From positions 1-64,000 of the forward strand of contig JAAENN010000262.1 of assembly GCA_024224295.1 (NCBI GenBank): a DNA stretch of 64,000 bases, given 5' to 3'. The DNA is from Shimia sp. (lineage in GTDB: Bacteria > Pseudomonadota > Alphaproteobacteria > Rhodobacterales > Rhodobacteraceae). The position numbers and the translations under genes are program-made. The notes under the pieces are model-generated. The model made no database searches. It had not been told where the DNA came from and saw only the letters and a list, made by a program, of their open reading frames with translations. Position 1 is the first letter of the stretch, and every line of letters begins with the position of its first letter. This document shows, one piece after another, positions 33,393-41,889 of the stretch.

Positions 33393-34511
33393 ATGAAGGA
33401 TTGGATACGTCAAAGAAGTGTGGTGGCCTTGAGCGTGGGCCTGATGGCAGGTATTGGGGGCACCGGCGCCCTTGCACAAGACAACAACGCGCGGTTTTAC
33501 GGGTTCTTCAACCTGATCGTGACCAGCACGGATGATGGATTTGAGACCAACACGCAGGTGGTGGACAACTCCAATGCCCCCAGCCGTTTCGGTTTGTGGT
33601 GGGAGACGCCGTTAGGGCAGGGTACATTCAAGTTCAACTTTGAAACCGCGCTTGGCTTGCGCGGGTCGTCTTCGCTTAGCATGACAAACAAAGAGCCGGA
33701 TTTTGTGGATTACTCGCGCACCAGCCTGCGGAAAGTCGATTTCAGCTGGGGCGGGGACTTCGGCACATTTTCCATCGGTCAGGGCAGTATGGCCGCTGAT
33801 GGAATGACGGGGGCGGACGCCTCCGGGACCGGGGTTATTTCTACCTCTGCCGTGGCCGATGTGTCAGGCGGATACACGTTTCGTGTGAGCGGAACAGGGA
33901 CTCCCGGCCCGACAGTTGGGGCTGTGTTCAATGACTTTGACGGTGGTCGCTTGGGACGTATCCGGTATGACTCGCCCACGTTTGGCTCTGGGTTTTCTGT
34001 CGGGGCCTCGGTTGGCGAGAATATCCTTGTGTCCGGAAATGATGACATCAATTACGATCTGGCGCTGCGGTATTCCCGGGAAAACGGGGGGATGAAGTAC
34101 GACGCGCGCTTAGGCGGGCTTTGGGTGGATGGCCGTAATGGCAATGCTGACAACACGGCTGTGGTTGGGTCGTTCAGTGTCTTGCACGCGAGCACTGGGA
34201 TCAACGGCAAGATCGGTGCGGGGTGGCGCGACAACAGCGGTTTGGACAGCAACTATGTGTATACCAAGCTCGGCATTCGGCGCGATTGGTGGCAGGCTGG
34301 GGTAACCCGTCTGTCGGCGGATTTCTTTTGGGGCAACGACAGTGTTTTGGTGGGGGATGACGGATTTACCTGGGGTCTTCAAGCGACACAGGTGATCGAA
34401 AATGCCAATGCGGAACTGTATTTGGCTTACCGTCAGCACAGCTACAGCCAGCCCGGTGTGAGTTTTGAAGATGTAGGGGCTTGGGCCTTTGGTGGGCGCT
34501 GGTTCTGGTAG
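33393..34511 (+). CDS. porin-like outer-membrane beta-barrel protein (copy 2)
   Basis: A 372-residue exported protein, exactly as long as the preceding paralogue. The signal peptide ends near GALAQDNN (about residue 28) and the mature part starts ARFYGFFNLIV. It ends in GGRWFW with an aromatic terminal residue. The ATG at 33393 has GGGAGG seven bases upstream; a TTG 15 bases earlier would lie over that ribosome site. Conserved blocks with copy 1 include the N-terminal strand, the FNFETALGLRG block, FSIGQGSMAADGM, and the final strand. A tandem duplication is the simplest explanation. Confidence 0.82.
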   Translation: MKDWIRQRSVVALSVGLMAGIGGTGALAQDNNARFYGFFNLIVTSTDDGFETNTQVVDNSNAPSRFGLWWETPLGQGTFKFNFETALGLRGSSSLSMTNKEPDFVDYSRTSLRKVDFSWGGDFGTFSIGQGSMAADGMTGADASGTGVISTSAVADVSGGYTFRVSGTGTPGPTVGAVFNDFDGGRLGRIRYDSPTFGSGFSVGASVGENILVSGNDDINYDLALRYSRENGGMKYDARLGGLWVDGRNGNADNTAVVGSFSVLHASTGINGKIGAGWRDNSGLDSNYVYTKLGIRRDWWQAGVTRLSADFFWGNDSVLVGDDGFTWGLQATQVIENANAELYLAYRQHSYSQPGVSFEDVGAWAFGGRWFW

Positions 34512-34688
34512 CATCAAGAGGCGTGCGATTGCGCCAAGATTTAAATGCTTTGATGCCGCGCGCAGATGCCAGCATTTTTGGCGCCTTTGCCCTTGCGCCG
34601 GGGCGCGCGGAGCACTAGAAGAGCACAAATTTTTCTCGACAGCGCGCGGACTCATTGTGCCGCGCGCCGCTACTTATGGGGATACCCG

Positions 34689-36023
34689 ATGCAGGTTACT
34701 GAAACGCTGAACGAAGGTCTAAAGCGCGGCTACACCATCAAGGTGGAGGCTTCCGAGCTTGAGGCAACTGTAAACGACAAGCTAAAAGAAGCGCAGCCGG
34801 AAATCGAAATGAAAGGTTTCCGCAAAGGCAAAGTGCCAATGCCGCTTCTGAAAAAGCAGTTTGGCGAGCGCCTGATGGGCGAAGCGATGCAGGAAACCAT
34901 CGACGGTGCGATGAACAAGCACTTTGAAGACTCTGGTGACCGCCCTGCACTTCAGCCAAAAGTCGAAATGAAAGACGGCGAAAACTGGAAGCCTGGCAAC
35001 GACGTTGAAGTCGAGATGTCCTATGAGGCGCTTCCAGAGATCCCAGAAGTTGACCTGAAAGGCATCAAGCTGGAGAAAATGGTTGTGAAAGCAGCCGAAG
35101 CGGATGTTGACGAAGCGCTGGCCAACCTGGCCGAAACCGCGCAGGACTTCAAAGCCCGCAAAAAAGGTTCCAAAGCCAAAGACGGCGACCAGGTTGTTAT
35201 GGACTTCGTTGGCCGTATCGACGGCGAAGCGTTTGACGGCGGTGCCGGCGAAGAGTTCCCACTGGTGCTGGGCTCCGGTCAGTTCATCCCTGGCTTTGAA
35301 GAGCAGCTGGTGGGTGTGAAAGCCGAAGAAGAAAAAGACGTGACCGTAAACTTCCCAGAAGAGTACGGCGCTGAAAACTTGGCTGGCAAAGAAGCTGTGT
35401 TCTCTTGCGTCATCAAAGACGTGAAAGAGCCGGTTGCCGCAGAAATCAACGACGAGCTGGCCACCAAATTTGGTGCTGAAGACCTCGCCGGTCTGAAAAC
35501 TCAGGTTTCTGAACGTCTGGAAGGCGAATACGCTGGTGCGGCCCGTGCCGTAACCAAGCGTGCACTGCTTGACGCGCTGGATGATCTGGTGTCCTTCGAT
35601 CTGCCACCATCCTTGGTGGAAGCTGAAGCAGGCCAGATTGCGCACCAGCTGTGGCACGAAGAAAACCCTGAGGTGGAAGGCCACGACCACCCAGAGATCG
35701 AGCCAACTGACGAGCACAACACGCTGGCCGAACGCCGCGTGCGTTTGGGTCTGCTGCTGGCAGAACTTGGTCAGAAGGCAGAGGTTGAAGTGACCGACGC
35801 CGAGATGACCCAAGCGATCATGAACCAGGCACGTCAGTACCCGGGTCAAGAGCGTCAGTTCTTTGAGTTCATCCAGCAGAACCAGCAGATGCAGCAGCAG
35901 CTGCGCGCGCCGATCTTTGAAGACAAAGTTGTCGACTATGTCTTCGAACTGGCTGAGATGACTGAAAAAGAGGTCTCCAAAGACGACCTGCAGAAAGCCG
36001 TAGAGGCACTGGACGACGAATAA
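34689..36023 (+). CDS. tig: trigger factor, ribosome-associated chaperone
   Basis: A 444-residue peptidyl-prolyl isomerase that binds nascent chains at the ribosome exit. The ribosome-docking signature GFRKGKVP is at about residues 42-49 in the N-terminal domain. The FKBP-like domain spans about 155-245 ([21 protein letters not shown], then [16 protein letters not shown]). The helical C-terminal chaperone domain fills the rest and ends in [17 protein letters not shown]. The ATG at 34689 (MQVTETL) is the family start. It carries its own terminator. ClpP and Lon, often its neighbours elsewhere, are not here. Confidence 0.97.
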   Translation: MQVTETLNEGLKRGYTIKVEASELEATVNDKLKEAQPEIEMKGFRKGKVPMPLLKKQFGERLMGEAMQETIDGAMNKHFEDSGDRPALQPKVEMKDGENWKPGNDVEVEMSYEALPEIPEVDLKGIKLEKMVVKAAEADVDEALANLAETAQDFKARKKGSKAKDGDQVVMDFVGRIDGEAFDGGAGEEFPLVLGSGQFIPGFEEQLVGVKAEEEKDVTVNFPEEYGAENLAGKEAVFSCVIKDVKEPVAAEINDELATKFGAEDLAGLKTQVSERLEGEYAGAARAVTKRALLDALDDLVSFDLPPSLVEAEAGQIAHQLWHEENPEVEGHDHPEIEPTDEHNTLAERRVRLGLLLAELGQKAEVEVTDAEMTQAIMNQARQYPGQERQFFEFIQQNQQMQQQLRAPIFEDKVVDYVFELAEMTEKEVSKDDLQKAVEALDDE

Positions 36024-36053
36024 GTCCAATACCCCAGTTACTGGGACAGTGAG

Positions 36054-36084
36054 AGGCCGCTCCGGATTGGGGCGGCCTTTTTTG
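36054..36084 (+). terminator. rho-independent terminator of tig
   Basis: AGGCCGC (36054-36060) pairs with GCGGCCT (36072-36078), followed by T residues to 36084. Confidence 0.85.
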
Positions 36085-36163
36085 TTTGGGTGGTGACGGT
36101 GCGGCAGAGTTGACCTTGTTGCGCTTCGTGGTTTGCTTGTCCTCAAGTGAGTGAGGAGCACCT

Positions 36164-36577
36164 ATGGGATACACAACGTTCGACAAAGCCGGATATGACG
36201 CGTTTAAGGCCAATGATCGCGAAGGGCCGGTTCATATGCTGAACCTGGTCAAGCTGCGCGATAAAGCGGAATACGCAGATGGGCGCCAGGCCACCGGGGT
36301 GCAAGCCTACGCGGCGTATGGGCGTGAGAGTGCGGCGACCTTTGCCAAGCTCGGCGGCAAGATCATCTGGCGCGGTGAGATGGAGCAGATGCTGATCGGC
36401 CCCGAGAAGCAGTGGGACCTGTGTTTTATTGCAGAGTATCCGAGCGTGGCGGCTTTTGCGTCGATGCATAAGTACCCGGAATATCGTGCAGCGGTGGCGC
36501 ATCGCCAAGCGGCGGTGGCGGACAGCCGGTTGATCCGGATGGCGCCCAAGGATTTGGGTGGAAACTTTGGTGAATGA
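36164..36577 (+). CDS. DUF1330 domain-containing protein
   Basis: A 137-residue soluble protein with a ferredoxin-like (dimeric alpha-beta barrel) pattern. The family region spans GPVHMLNLVKLRDKA near residue 22, YGRESAATFAKLGGKIIWRGE near 51, and FIAEYPSVAAFASMHKYPEYRAAVAHRQAAVADSRLI at the C-terminal end. Function of DUF1330 proteins is not known. AGTGAGGAG precedes the ATG. The gene is monocistronic, with a shared terminator facing the HlyD-type gene. Confidence 0.85.
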   Translation: MGYTTFDKAGYDAFKANDREGPVHMLNLVKLRDKAEYADGRQATGVQAYAAYGRESAATFAKLGGKIIWRGEMEQMLIGPEKQWDLCFIAEYPSVAAFASMHKYPEYRAAVAHRQAAVADSRLIRMAPKDLGGNFGE

Positions 36578-36578
36578 A

Positions 36579-36607
36579 AAAAGCCCCGGCGATTTGCCGG
36601 AGCTTTT
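36579..36607. terminator. bidirectional rho-independent terminator
   Basis: AAAAGC-C-CCGGC (36579-36590) pairs with GCCGG-A-GCTTTT (36596-36607) with one internal mismatch. A and T runs on either side let it serve both the DUF1330 gene and the leftward HlyD-type gene. Confidence 0.8.
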
Positions 36608-36619
36608 CATTCACAGGGT

Positions 36620-37855
36620 TCAGTGATGCCCTGAGAACACCAAGAGGCGGAAGGGCATCATGATGGCGCGGAAGCGTAAGATCAGCGCGTGGGCGTAGCC
36701 GACGGTGTCGATAACATGTAGGGCGACAAATTCACCGGTGCCGATGTCGGGATCTTGCAGGCGCTCGTGGTTGTTGGTGTAGGCGTTGACCTCACATTTG
36801 CTGCCGGGCGGCAGGTGGTCGGTGCCGCCTTCATAGAGCGGTTCCATATAGGCAATCACCGTGCCGGGCTGGCGGTCATTTTGTGGGTCGCGCAGCGTGT
36901 CGGTCGGGCGGATTTGGCCTGAGGGGATCACGTCTTGAATTTCCACAATCACCATGGGGGTGACGCGCATGGGGCTGGAAATACAGGACATTTCTGCAAG
37001 CATACCCGGGTGTAGAATTTGCGCGGTTAGCTGGCTGAATCCGGCCTGGAAGCGGCCACGTCCAGTGTCGGCGGGCACCAGAATGCCTGCAGGACGCAGG
37101 ATCGGGTTGATGTAGTCGCCGACGCGCAGGTCAAATTGCTCGATACGGCCAGTTTGACCGGCATAGATACTCATTTTATCAAGCTCAACTTCCGCTTGGT
37201 GCAGCGCGGCGCGGGCACTGTCCTTCTGCGCAGGAAGTTGGATTTCTACGCGGTGTTTGGCAGATTCTGCGGCAGAATGCGCGGCATCCACGGCGGCAAG
37301 CCGTTCTTGGATCAGGTTTTCAAGCCGCTCCACTTCGCGCACCGTCACGGCGGGGGAGTTTTCCTGATAGAGCGTGTTCTTTCGCTCGAATTCGTCTTTG
37401 GTTTGTTCAAAGGCCGCTTCGGCGGCGTCGAGATTGGCTTGGGCGACGCGCAGGTCATCGCGGGCCAAGAGCTCTCCGGCGTCGACTTCGACCATAGCCG
37501 CGCGGGCGGTGGCGACGGCGGCACGTTGCCGGCTGTCGTCCAGACGGAAGATCAAATCGCCTTCTGTGACATCCTGATTGTTTTCTACATTCACTTCAAC
37601 CACACGGCCGGAGAGCTCCGGCAGGATGGTCACTGTGCGGAAATACGAGGACGCGCTGGTGGTAGATGGGTGGAAATAGAAGATCAGTGTGATCAGACTG
37701 ACGGTGAGAATGAAACATGCGCTGAGGCCGTAGCGTAGCTCGTACCACATGGAGAACAGGGTGATGTCTTGTCCCAAGCGTTTGCCCTGCCAATAGCGGC
37801 GGAACAGAAAATCTGGGAAGATGGTGAGCATGGAACAGGCGAGGAATTCCAACAT
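36620..37855 (-). CDS. HlyD family efflux membrane-fusion protein
   Basis: A 411-residue inner-membrane-anchored adaptor. A membrane helix lies at about 44-62 (SACFILTVSLITLIFYF) after a cytoplasmic stretch. The first lipoyl half (VTILPELSGRVVEVNVENNQDVTEGDLIF, about 75-103) is followed by a coiled-coil hairpin (110-235) and the second half with QTGRIEQFDLRVGDYI. It is paired, three bases apart, with a small membrane protein gene upstream. This arrangement resembles EmrA/AaeA-type pumps that work with small DUF1656-like or similar subunits, but no transporter subunit is encoded nearby. Confidence 0.85.
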   Translation of the reverse strand: MLEFLACSMLTIFPDFLFRRYWQGKRLGQDITLFSMWYELRYGLSACFILTVSLITLIFYFHPSTTSASSYFRTVTILPELSGRVVEVNVENNQDVTEGDLIFRLDDSRQRAAVATARAAMVEVDAGELLARDDLRVAQANLDAAEAAFEQTKDEFERKNTLYQENSPAVTVREVERLENLIQERLAAVDAAHSAAESAKHRVEIQLPAQKDSARAALHQAEVELDKMSIYAGQTGRIEQFDLRVGDYINPILRPAGILVPADTGRGRFQAGFSQLTAQILHPGMLAEMSCISSPMRVTPMVIVEIQDVIPSGQIRPTDTLRDPQNDRQPGTVIAYMEPLYEGGTDHLPPGSKCEVNAYTNNHERLQDPDIGTGEFVALHVIDTVGYAHALILRFRAIMMPFRLLVFSGHH

Positions 37856-37858
37856 GGG

Positions 37859-38302
37859 TTAGGCCTCCGCGTCTTTGGTTGGGGCTGGTGCTGGTGCTTC
37901 GACTTGGGGCGCCGGGGCTTGGGCCACAGGCTCGGCGACGGGTTGCGGCGCAGCCTTGAGGCGGTCGAGCGCATCGGCGATGCGTTGCAATGGCGTCTCG
38001 TAATCCGGGATTTGGACAAGCGCCAGCAAGAGAGCAGCCACCCAATAAAGGTTGTTGTGCGTGAAGAGCGCGATGAGGGCGAGCACGCCGACCATTTGCA
38101 GCTGATTGGCACCAACTTTGTGGGCAAGCTTTTCCGGCAGAGAATGCAGGTGCAGGAAGAAGGTGGTGATGATGAACACCATGACGGCGACAAAGATCGC
38201 GACGTTGGTCATCATCGGGTCGCCGCCGGTGCCGTCAGAAATGAAGCTCGGCAGGTGGTGGGGGGCTAAAGGGTGCAGGGTTGCTGCGGGTTCGGAGCTC
38301 AC
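37859..38302 (-). CDS. small membrane protein paired with HlyD-type adaptor
   Basis: A 147-residue protein. Two to three helices lie at about 31-50 (TNVAIFVAVMVFIITTFFLHL) and 66-95 (LQMVGVLALIALFTHNNLYWVAALLLAL). A cytoplasmic-looking tail rich in Ala, Pro and Glu follows (PVAEPVAQAPAPQVEAPAPAP). The gene ends three bases before the HlyD-type gene and is surely cotranscribed. I do not recognise a named family; a partner subunit of the adaptor is inferred from the pairing only. Confidence 0.7.
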   Translation of the reverse strand: MSSEPAATLHPLAPHHLPSFISDGTGGDPMMTNVAIFVAVMVFIITTFFLHLHSLPEKLAHKVGANQLQMVGVLALIALFTHNNLYWVAALLLALVQIPDYETPLQRIADALDRLKAAPQPVAEPVAQAPAPQVEAPAPAPTKDAEA

Positions 38303-38372
38303 GAAGGGGCCTCAATAACTGGTCAAAATCTGACATCAGAATAGAGAGGCTCAGGTGGACTGCCAAGTCCAC

Positions 38373-38846
38373 TTAGGGGCGCAGACCGGTTTCTTTCAAC
38401 AATCCTGCAGCCTTGGCTTCGGGGTAGTAGCCTTTGGCATAGAGGAAAACAGAGCGGTCATAGTTGCCTTCGGCGACCATATAGGCTCCGCGTAGGTATT
38501 TCACCGCATAGGTGAGGTTGGTTTCCGCGTCCAGAAGGCCCTCGCGCCCACCGGTGTAGCCCATGCCGCGTGCAGTGGGCAGTTGGATCTGCATGAGGCC
38601 TATGTTGGGGCCGTTGGTGGCCCAAGGGCGGTGGGTGCTTTCGCGGATAATGACGCGTTGCACCAGATCGCGGGGCACCTCGTAGTGATCGGCCCATTTG
38701 TTGATCAGCGCGCGCAGCTCCGAGGTTTCGTTTGGGTAAAGCGGCGGGTCAAAAGGGGAGGTTGTGGGTTCTGAGTGGCCGCAGGCAGACAAGGACAGGC
38801 TTGCCAGCATAAACAAGACGGTGCGGCGGGTGAAAATCTGCGACAT
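38373..38846 (-). CDS. lytic transglycosylase, SLT-domain lipoprotein
   Basis: A 157-residue murein-cleaving enzyme. The lipoprotein signal reads LASLSLSAC with Cys22. The catalytic motif is Glu69 in VIIRESTHRPW, followed by GPNIGLMQIQLPTARGMGY (79-97), the goose-lysozyme-like SLT core, and AVKYLRGAY. The ATG at 38846 has AGGAGG four to five bases upstream; a longer in-frame extension is discarded. It probably remodels peptidoglycan from the outer or inner membrane surface. It is monocistronic. Confidence 0.88.
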   Translation of the reverse strand: MSQIFTRRTVLFMLASLSLSACGHSEPTTSPFDPPLYPNETSELRALINKWADHYEVPRDLVQRVIIRESTHRPWATNGPNIGLMQIQLPTARGMGYTGGREGLLDAETNLTYAVKYLRGAYMVAEGNYDRSVFLYAKGYYPEAKAAGLLKETGLRP

Positions 38847-38940
38847 AGGGCCTCCTGACGGTCGTGGCGTCAGTATGGCTTTTACACCTCTGAAGGGAAG
38901 GGCATCCGCACGGATGCGCGGTATCTTGCGGATGGACAAA

Positions 38941-38975
38941 GAAAAAGCCGCGCCCAGGTGCACCCGGACGCGGCT
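38941..38975 (-). terminator. rho-independent terminator of the rpsF-rpsR-rplI operon
   Basis: AGCCGCG (38946-38952) pairs with CGCGGCT (38969-38975). On the minus strand the stem is followed by TTTTTC. Confidence 0.85.
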
Positions 38976-39000
38976 CTGCGACTTCTTCGCGGTGAAGCGC

Positions 39001-39624
39001 TTACTGCTCTTCGGCAGGCGCTTCTTCTGCTTCGGAGGCTTCCGGAGCAAAATCGTCGTCGTCAGAGGCTGCAGCGCCGATATCGTCGAACAATTCGGCG
39101 ATTTCGAATTCTGCTTCAGCTTCTGCTTCCGCGGCCAGTTCCTGGATGGACTTGCCGGAGGCCTGAAGCTCTGCTTCTTCCTCAGAGCGCGCCACGTTCA
39201 GGTCGATGGTCACGTCGACTTCTGGGTGCAGCAGTACGTGTACGGCGTGCAGGCCCAGGTCTTTGATCGGCTTGGCCAGAACAACCTGTTTCTTGTCCAC
39301 AGTGAAGCCAGCGGCGGTCGCTGCATCAGCGGCGTCACGGGTGGTGACGGAGCCATACAGAGCGCCAGCGTCAGAGGCGGAGCGAATCACGATGAACTGC
39401 TGTCCGTCGAGTTTCTCTGCCAGCGCGGCGGCTTCGGCTTTGGTTTCCAGGTTGCGTGCTTCGAGCTGCGCTTTTTGCGCTTCGAAGGAGGCGATGTTGG
39501 ACTTGGAAGCGGTCAGTGCTTTGCCCTGAGGCAGCAGGAAGTTACGGGCATAGCCCGGCTTCACATCAACAACTTCGCCCATTTGGCCCAGCTTGGCCAC
39601 TCGTTCCAGAAGGATAACTTGCAT
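39001..39624 (-). CDS. rplI: 50S ribosomal protein L9
   Basis: A 207-residue ribosomal protein. The N-terminal L9 motif is complete ([36 protein letters not shown]), followed by the connecting helix and the C-terminal domain to about residue 150. About 55 extra residues, very acidic and Ala/Glu-rich ([20 protein letters not shown]), follow. Such tails are frequent in alphaproteobacterial L9, whereas the classical protein has about 150 residues. It is the last gene of the operon, 12 bases after rpsR. Confidence 0.97.
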   Translation of the reverse strand: MQVILLERVAKLGQMGEVVDVKPGYARNFLLPQGKALTASKSNIASFEAQKAQLEARNLETKAEAAALAEKLDGQQFIVIRSASDAGALYGSVTTRDAADAATAAGFTVDKKQVVLAKPIKDLGLHAVHVLLHPEVDVTIDLNVARSEEEAELQASGKSIQELAAEAEAEAEFEIAELFDDIGAAASDDDDFAPEASEAEEAPAEEQ

Positions 39625-39636
39625 ATCAGTCTCTCC

Positions 39637-39864
39637 TTACTTCACGGCGTATGGAAGCAGTGCGAGGAAGCGTGCGCGTTTGATGGCACGGCTCAGCTCA
39701 CGCTGTTTCTTTGCGGACACAGCTGTGATGCGCGAAGGCACAATTTTGCCACGCTCAGAGATGTAGCGTTGCAGCAGCTTGGTGTCTTTGTAGTCGATTT
39801 TTGGCGCGTTCTCACCCGAGAAAGGGCAGACTTTGCGACGGCGGAAAAATGGTTTTGCAGCCAT
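39637..39864 (-). CDS. rpsR: 30S ribosomal protein S18
   Basis: A 75-residue protein of normal length. The family core is visible: [50 protein letters not shown]. It binds S6 on the small-subunit platform. The gene lies between rpsF and rplI with short gaps (25 and 12 bases), the usual bacterial order. Confidence 0.98.
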   Translation of the reverse strand: MAAKPFFRRRKVCPFSGENAPKIDYKDTKLLQRYISERGKIVPSRITAVSAKKQRELSRAIKRARFLALLPYAVK

Positions 39865-39889
39865 AACTTAATGTCCTCTCTTAAGGTGA

Positions 39890-40246
39890 TTAGTTGCGGC
39901 GTTCGCGACGGTTGTCACGCTCGTCACGCTTCTGCATCTGAACCGACGGACCTTCAGGGTGCGCGTCAACTTTGATGGTCAGAACGCGCATCACGTCATC
40001 ATGCAAGCGCATCAGGCGTTCCATTTCCTGAACCGCGCTGGAAGGTGCGTCGGTCTTCAGAAAGGCGTAGTGGCCTTTGCGGTTCTTGTTGATTTTGTAG
40101 GCCATGGTCTTAACGCCCCAGTACTCGCTTTCAACAACGGAACCGCCGTTGTCAGAAAGAACGGTGCTGAAGTGCTCAACGAGGCTTTCGGCTTGCGCGT
40201 TGGACAGGTCCTGGCGCGAGATGAAAACATGCTCATACAGTGGCAT
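39890..40246 (-). CDS. rpsF: 30S ribosomal protein S6
   Basis: A 118-residue protein. It has the S6 pattern MPLYEHVFISRQDLSNAQAESLVEH, then YWGVKTMAYKINKNRKGHYAFLK near residue 43 and MRLHDDVMRVLTIKVD near 78. The C-terminus is basic and Arg-rich. It heads the S6-S18-L9 operon; GGAG precedes the ATG. Its leader of about 100 bases is long enough for the S6:S18 autoregulatory leader known in other bacteria. Confidence 0.97.
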   Translation of the reverse strand: MPLYEHVFISRQDLSNAQAESLVEHFSTVLSDNGGSVVESEYWGVKTMAYKINKNRKGHYAFLKTDAPSSAVQEMERLMRLHDDVMRVLTIKVDAHPEGPSVQMQKRDERDNRRERRN

Positions 40247-40354
40247 GTGCTCTCCATTAAATTATAGGCGCATTTCAAAGAGCGGGGTTTCTCAGTCCTT
40301 CTGCCCCCACCCACGAGAGACTGCGCGGTTCAAACTTTTGCAAAAGGATGGCGC

Positions 40355-40382
40355 TGTATAGCCGAATTTGGGGGGAGCGCAA
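40355..40382 (-). promoter_or_regulatory. probable promoter of the rpsF operon
   Basis: On the minus strand TTGCGC (complement of 40377-40382) precedes TATACA (complement of 40355-40360) by 16 bases that include a six-C run. A leader of about 100 bases separates it from the rpsF ATG. Confidence 0.6.
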
Positions 40383-40579
40383 GCCTTGTGTGGAAGGGGC
40401 ATCGAGGTTTTTGAAAACGCCGATTCGCCGCGTGAAAGTTCCGACATCTCCAGACAAAAGGGCACGAGGTTTTCCTCAATCCGCCGTATTCCTGCCCGAT
40501 TTCAAACCGAAGGTCTGAGCATCCGGTGGAGAAGCCGTTGGACTAAAGGCCGAGAGAGGCCGAGTGGGAGAGTGGGATT
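40383..40579. other. remainder of divergent intergenic region
   Basis: Together with the rpsF leader this gap spans 333 bases. No gene is visible. It should hold the promoter of the rightward hypothetical membrane protein, whose GGGAGAG ribosome site is near 40566-40572. Confidence 0.4.
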
Positions 40580-41074
40580 ATGGTGGCACTGACCAGTTTT
40601 GCAGATGGTACACGGTCTTGTGTGACGCGGGTGGAGGGCAAGCGACCGTCGCTTTCTGTACGTGCGTCTTCAGCGGTGTTTGGCTTTGCTTTTATTCTTG
40701 CAGGTGTGGGGCTTTGGTTGATGCCGGGCTTGGATCTGACGCCAACGATTCTGCTGGCGAAGATGGGAGTGTCTATCCTTTTGGTGACCGGTGGTGTGGG
40801 CATGACCCAGATCGCGACGGACAAGCCGCGCAAGGAGTTGCACTTTGATGAGCGCAACGAGCAGCTGTTGGTGTATGAAGGTCTGCCTCGGGGCCGCAAG
40901 CACGTGCTTCAAGCAATTAACTATGAGGATATTGGCCGTGTCGACGTCAGCGATTCTGCGCTGGAGGTGATGGACGCGGCGGGCGAAACCCTGGTCGCGC
41001 TGCCGATTGATGGCAATCACGCGCGCTTGGATGCGATCGCGCAGCTGCGCAGTCAGTCGATTTTGCCAAGCTGA
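40580..41074 (+). CDS. hypothetical membrane protein
   Basis: A 164-residue protein. Two helices, at about 31-48 (SAVFGFAFILAGVGLWLM) and 60-77 (MGVSILLVTGGVGMTQIA), form a hairpin. A soluble C-terminal domain of about 85 residues follows, starting KPRKELHFDERNEQLLVYE, with a beta-rich pattern resembling a membrane-proximal PH-like fold. The family is not one I can name, though similar proteins occur in roseobacters. GGGAGAG precedes the ATG, and a perfect terminator follows, so the gene is monocistronic. Confidence 0.7.
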   Translation: MVALTSFADGTRSCVTRVEGKRPSLSVRASSAVFGFAFILAGVGLWLMPGLDLTPTILLAKMGVSILLVTGGVGMTQIATDKPRKELHFDERNEQLLVYEGLPRGRKHVLQAINYEDIGRVDVSDSALEVMDAAGETLVALPIDGNHARLDAIAQLRSQSILPS

Positions 41075-41100
41075 GCAAAAGCTTGCTCAAACGGTGCGTA

Positions 41101-41126
41101 AGGCCGCCTAGGGGCGGCCTTTTTTG
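41101..41126 (+). terminator. rho-independent terminator
   Basis: AGGCCGCC (41101-41108) pairs perfectly with GGCGGCCT (41113-41120) around a TAGG loop, then a T run. Confidence 0.9.
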
Positions 41127-41247
41127 TTTAGATCACGCGATTGTTCACCATTGCACAGAATATGTGGGTTTACTGCGAATTGCCGCACAGCGTTGAATAG
41201 GCACATTGGTTCTATCAGAAATGAATCTTGGCCTCAGGAGACACCCA

Positions 41248-41829
41248 ATGAAACGTACCCTTCTTGCCGCTGGCTTTGCCTTTGCTGCCGCTGCTGCCAC
41301 TTCCGCTGTTGCGGCACCGGAAAAATACATGCTGGACGCCAGCCACAGCCAGATTGTTTTTAACTACAACCACCTCGGTTTCTCCACCACCTGGGGCATG
41401 TTCTCCGGTTTTGAAGGTGAGATCAAGTTTGACCAGGAAGATCCGACCAACAGCTCTGTGTCAGTTTCTATGCCTGCGAGCTCCATGTTCACTGGTTGGG
41501 AAAAGCGCGATGCGCACCTGCTAAGCGCAGATTTCCTTGGCAAAGTGGAAAACGGTACCGTGAGCTTTACGTCCACCGGCGTAGAAGTGACCGGAGACAA
41601 CACAGCGCTGATCACTGGTGATCTGTCGCTGAATGGCGTGACCAAATCGGTGGTTTTGGATGCGAAACTGAACGCGGCGCAGGAGCACCCGATGGCCAAG
41701 AAACCATGGGCCGGGTTTGACGCGACCACAACCTTGCTACGCAGCGACTTTGACGCAGGTAATTTTGCGCCTTTCGTAAGCGACGAAGTTCAGATTCAGA
41801 TTTCTGTTGAGGCGATGAAGGCTGAGTAA
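41248..41829 (+). CDS. YceI family periplasmic protein
   Basis: A 193-residue exported protein. The signal peptide ends near ATSAVAAPEK (about residue 22). The mature lipocalin-like YceI fold is recognised by YMLDASHSQIVFNYNHLGFSTTWGMFSGFEGEI, then DAHLLSADFLG and the C-terminal GFDATTTLLRSDFDAG. These proteins bind isoprenoid-like lipids or quinones in the periplasm. The ATG at 41248 has CAGGAG upstream. A second YceI domain, fused to cytochrome b561, is encoded 1.3 kb away on the other strand. Confidence 0.9.
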   Translation: MKRTLLAAGFAFAAAAATSAVAAPEKYMLDASHSQIVFNYNHLGFSTTWGMFSGFEGEIKFDQEDPTNSSVSVSMPASSMFTGWEKRDAHLLSADFLGKVENGTVSFTSTGVEVTGDNTALITGDLSLNGVTKSVVLDAKLNAAQEHPMAKKPWAGFDATTTLLRSDFDAGNFAPFVSDEVQIQISVEAMKAE

Positions 41830-41856
41830 GTCTTTGCGCCCATCACTCACGGAAGA

Positions 41857-41882
41857 GGGTCGCCGGGAGGCGGCCCTTTTTT
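41857..41882 (+). terminator. rho-independent terminator of the YceI gene
   Basis: GGGTCGCC (41857-41864) pairs with GGCGGCCC (41869-41876), one G-U pair, followed by six T. Confidence 0.88.
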
Positions 41883-41889
41883 GTGGAGC

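Noticed and set aside
34782-36161. 459-codon open frame opposite trigger factor
   Set aside because: The plus strand encodes a full trigger factor; the reverse frame is Phe/His-rich shadow caused by codon bias.
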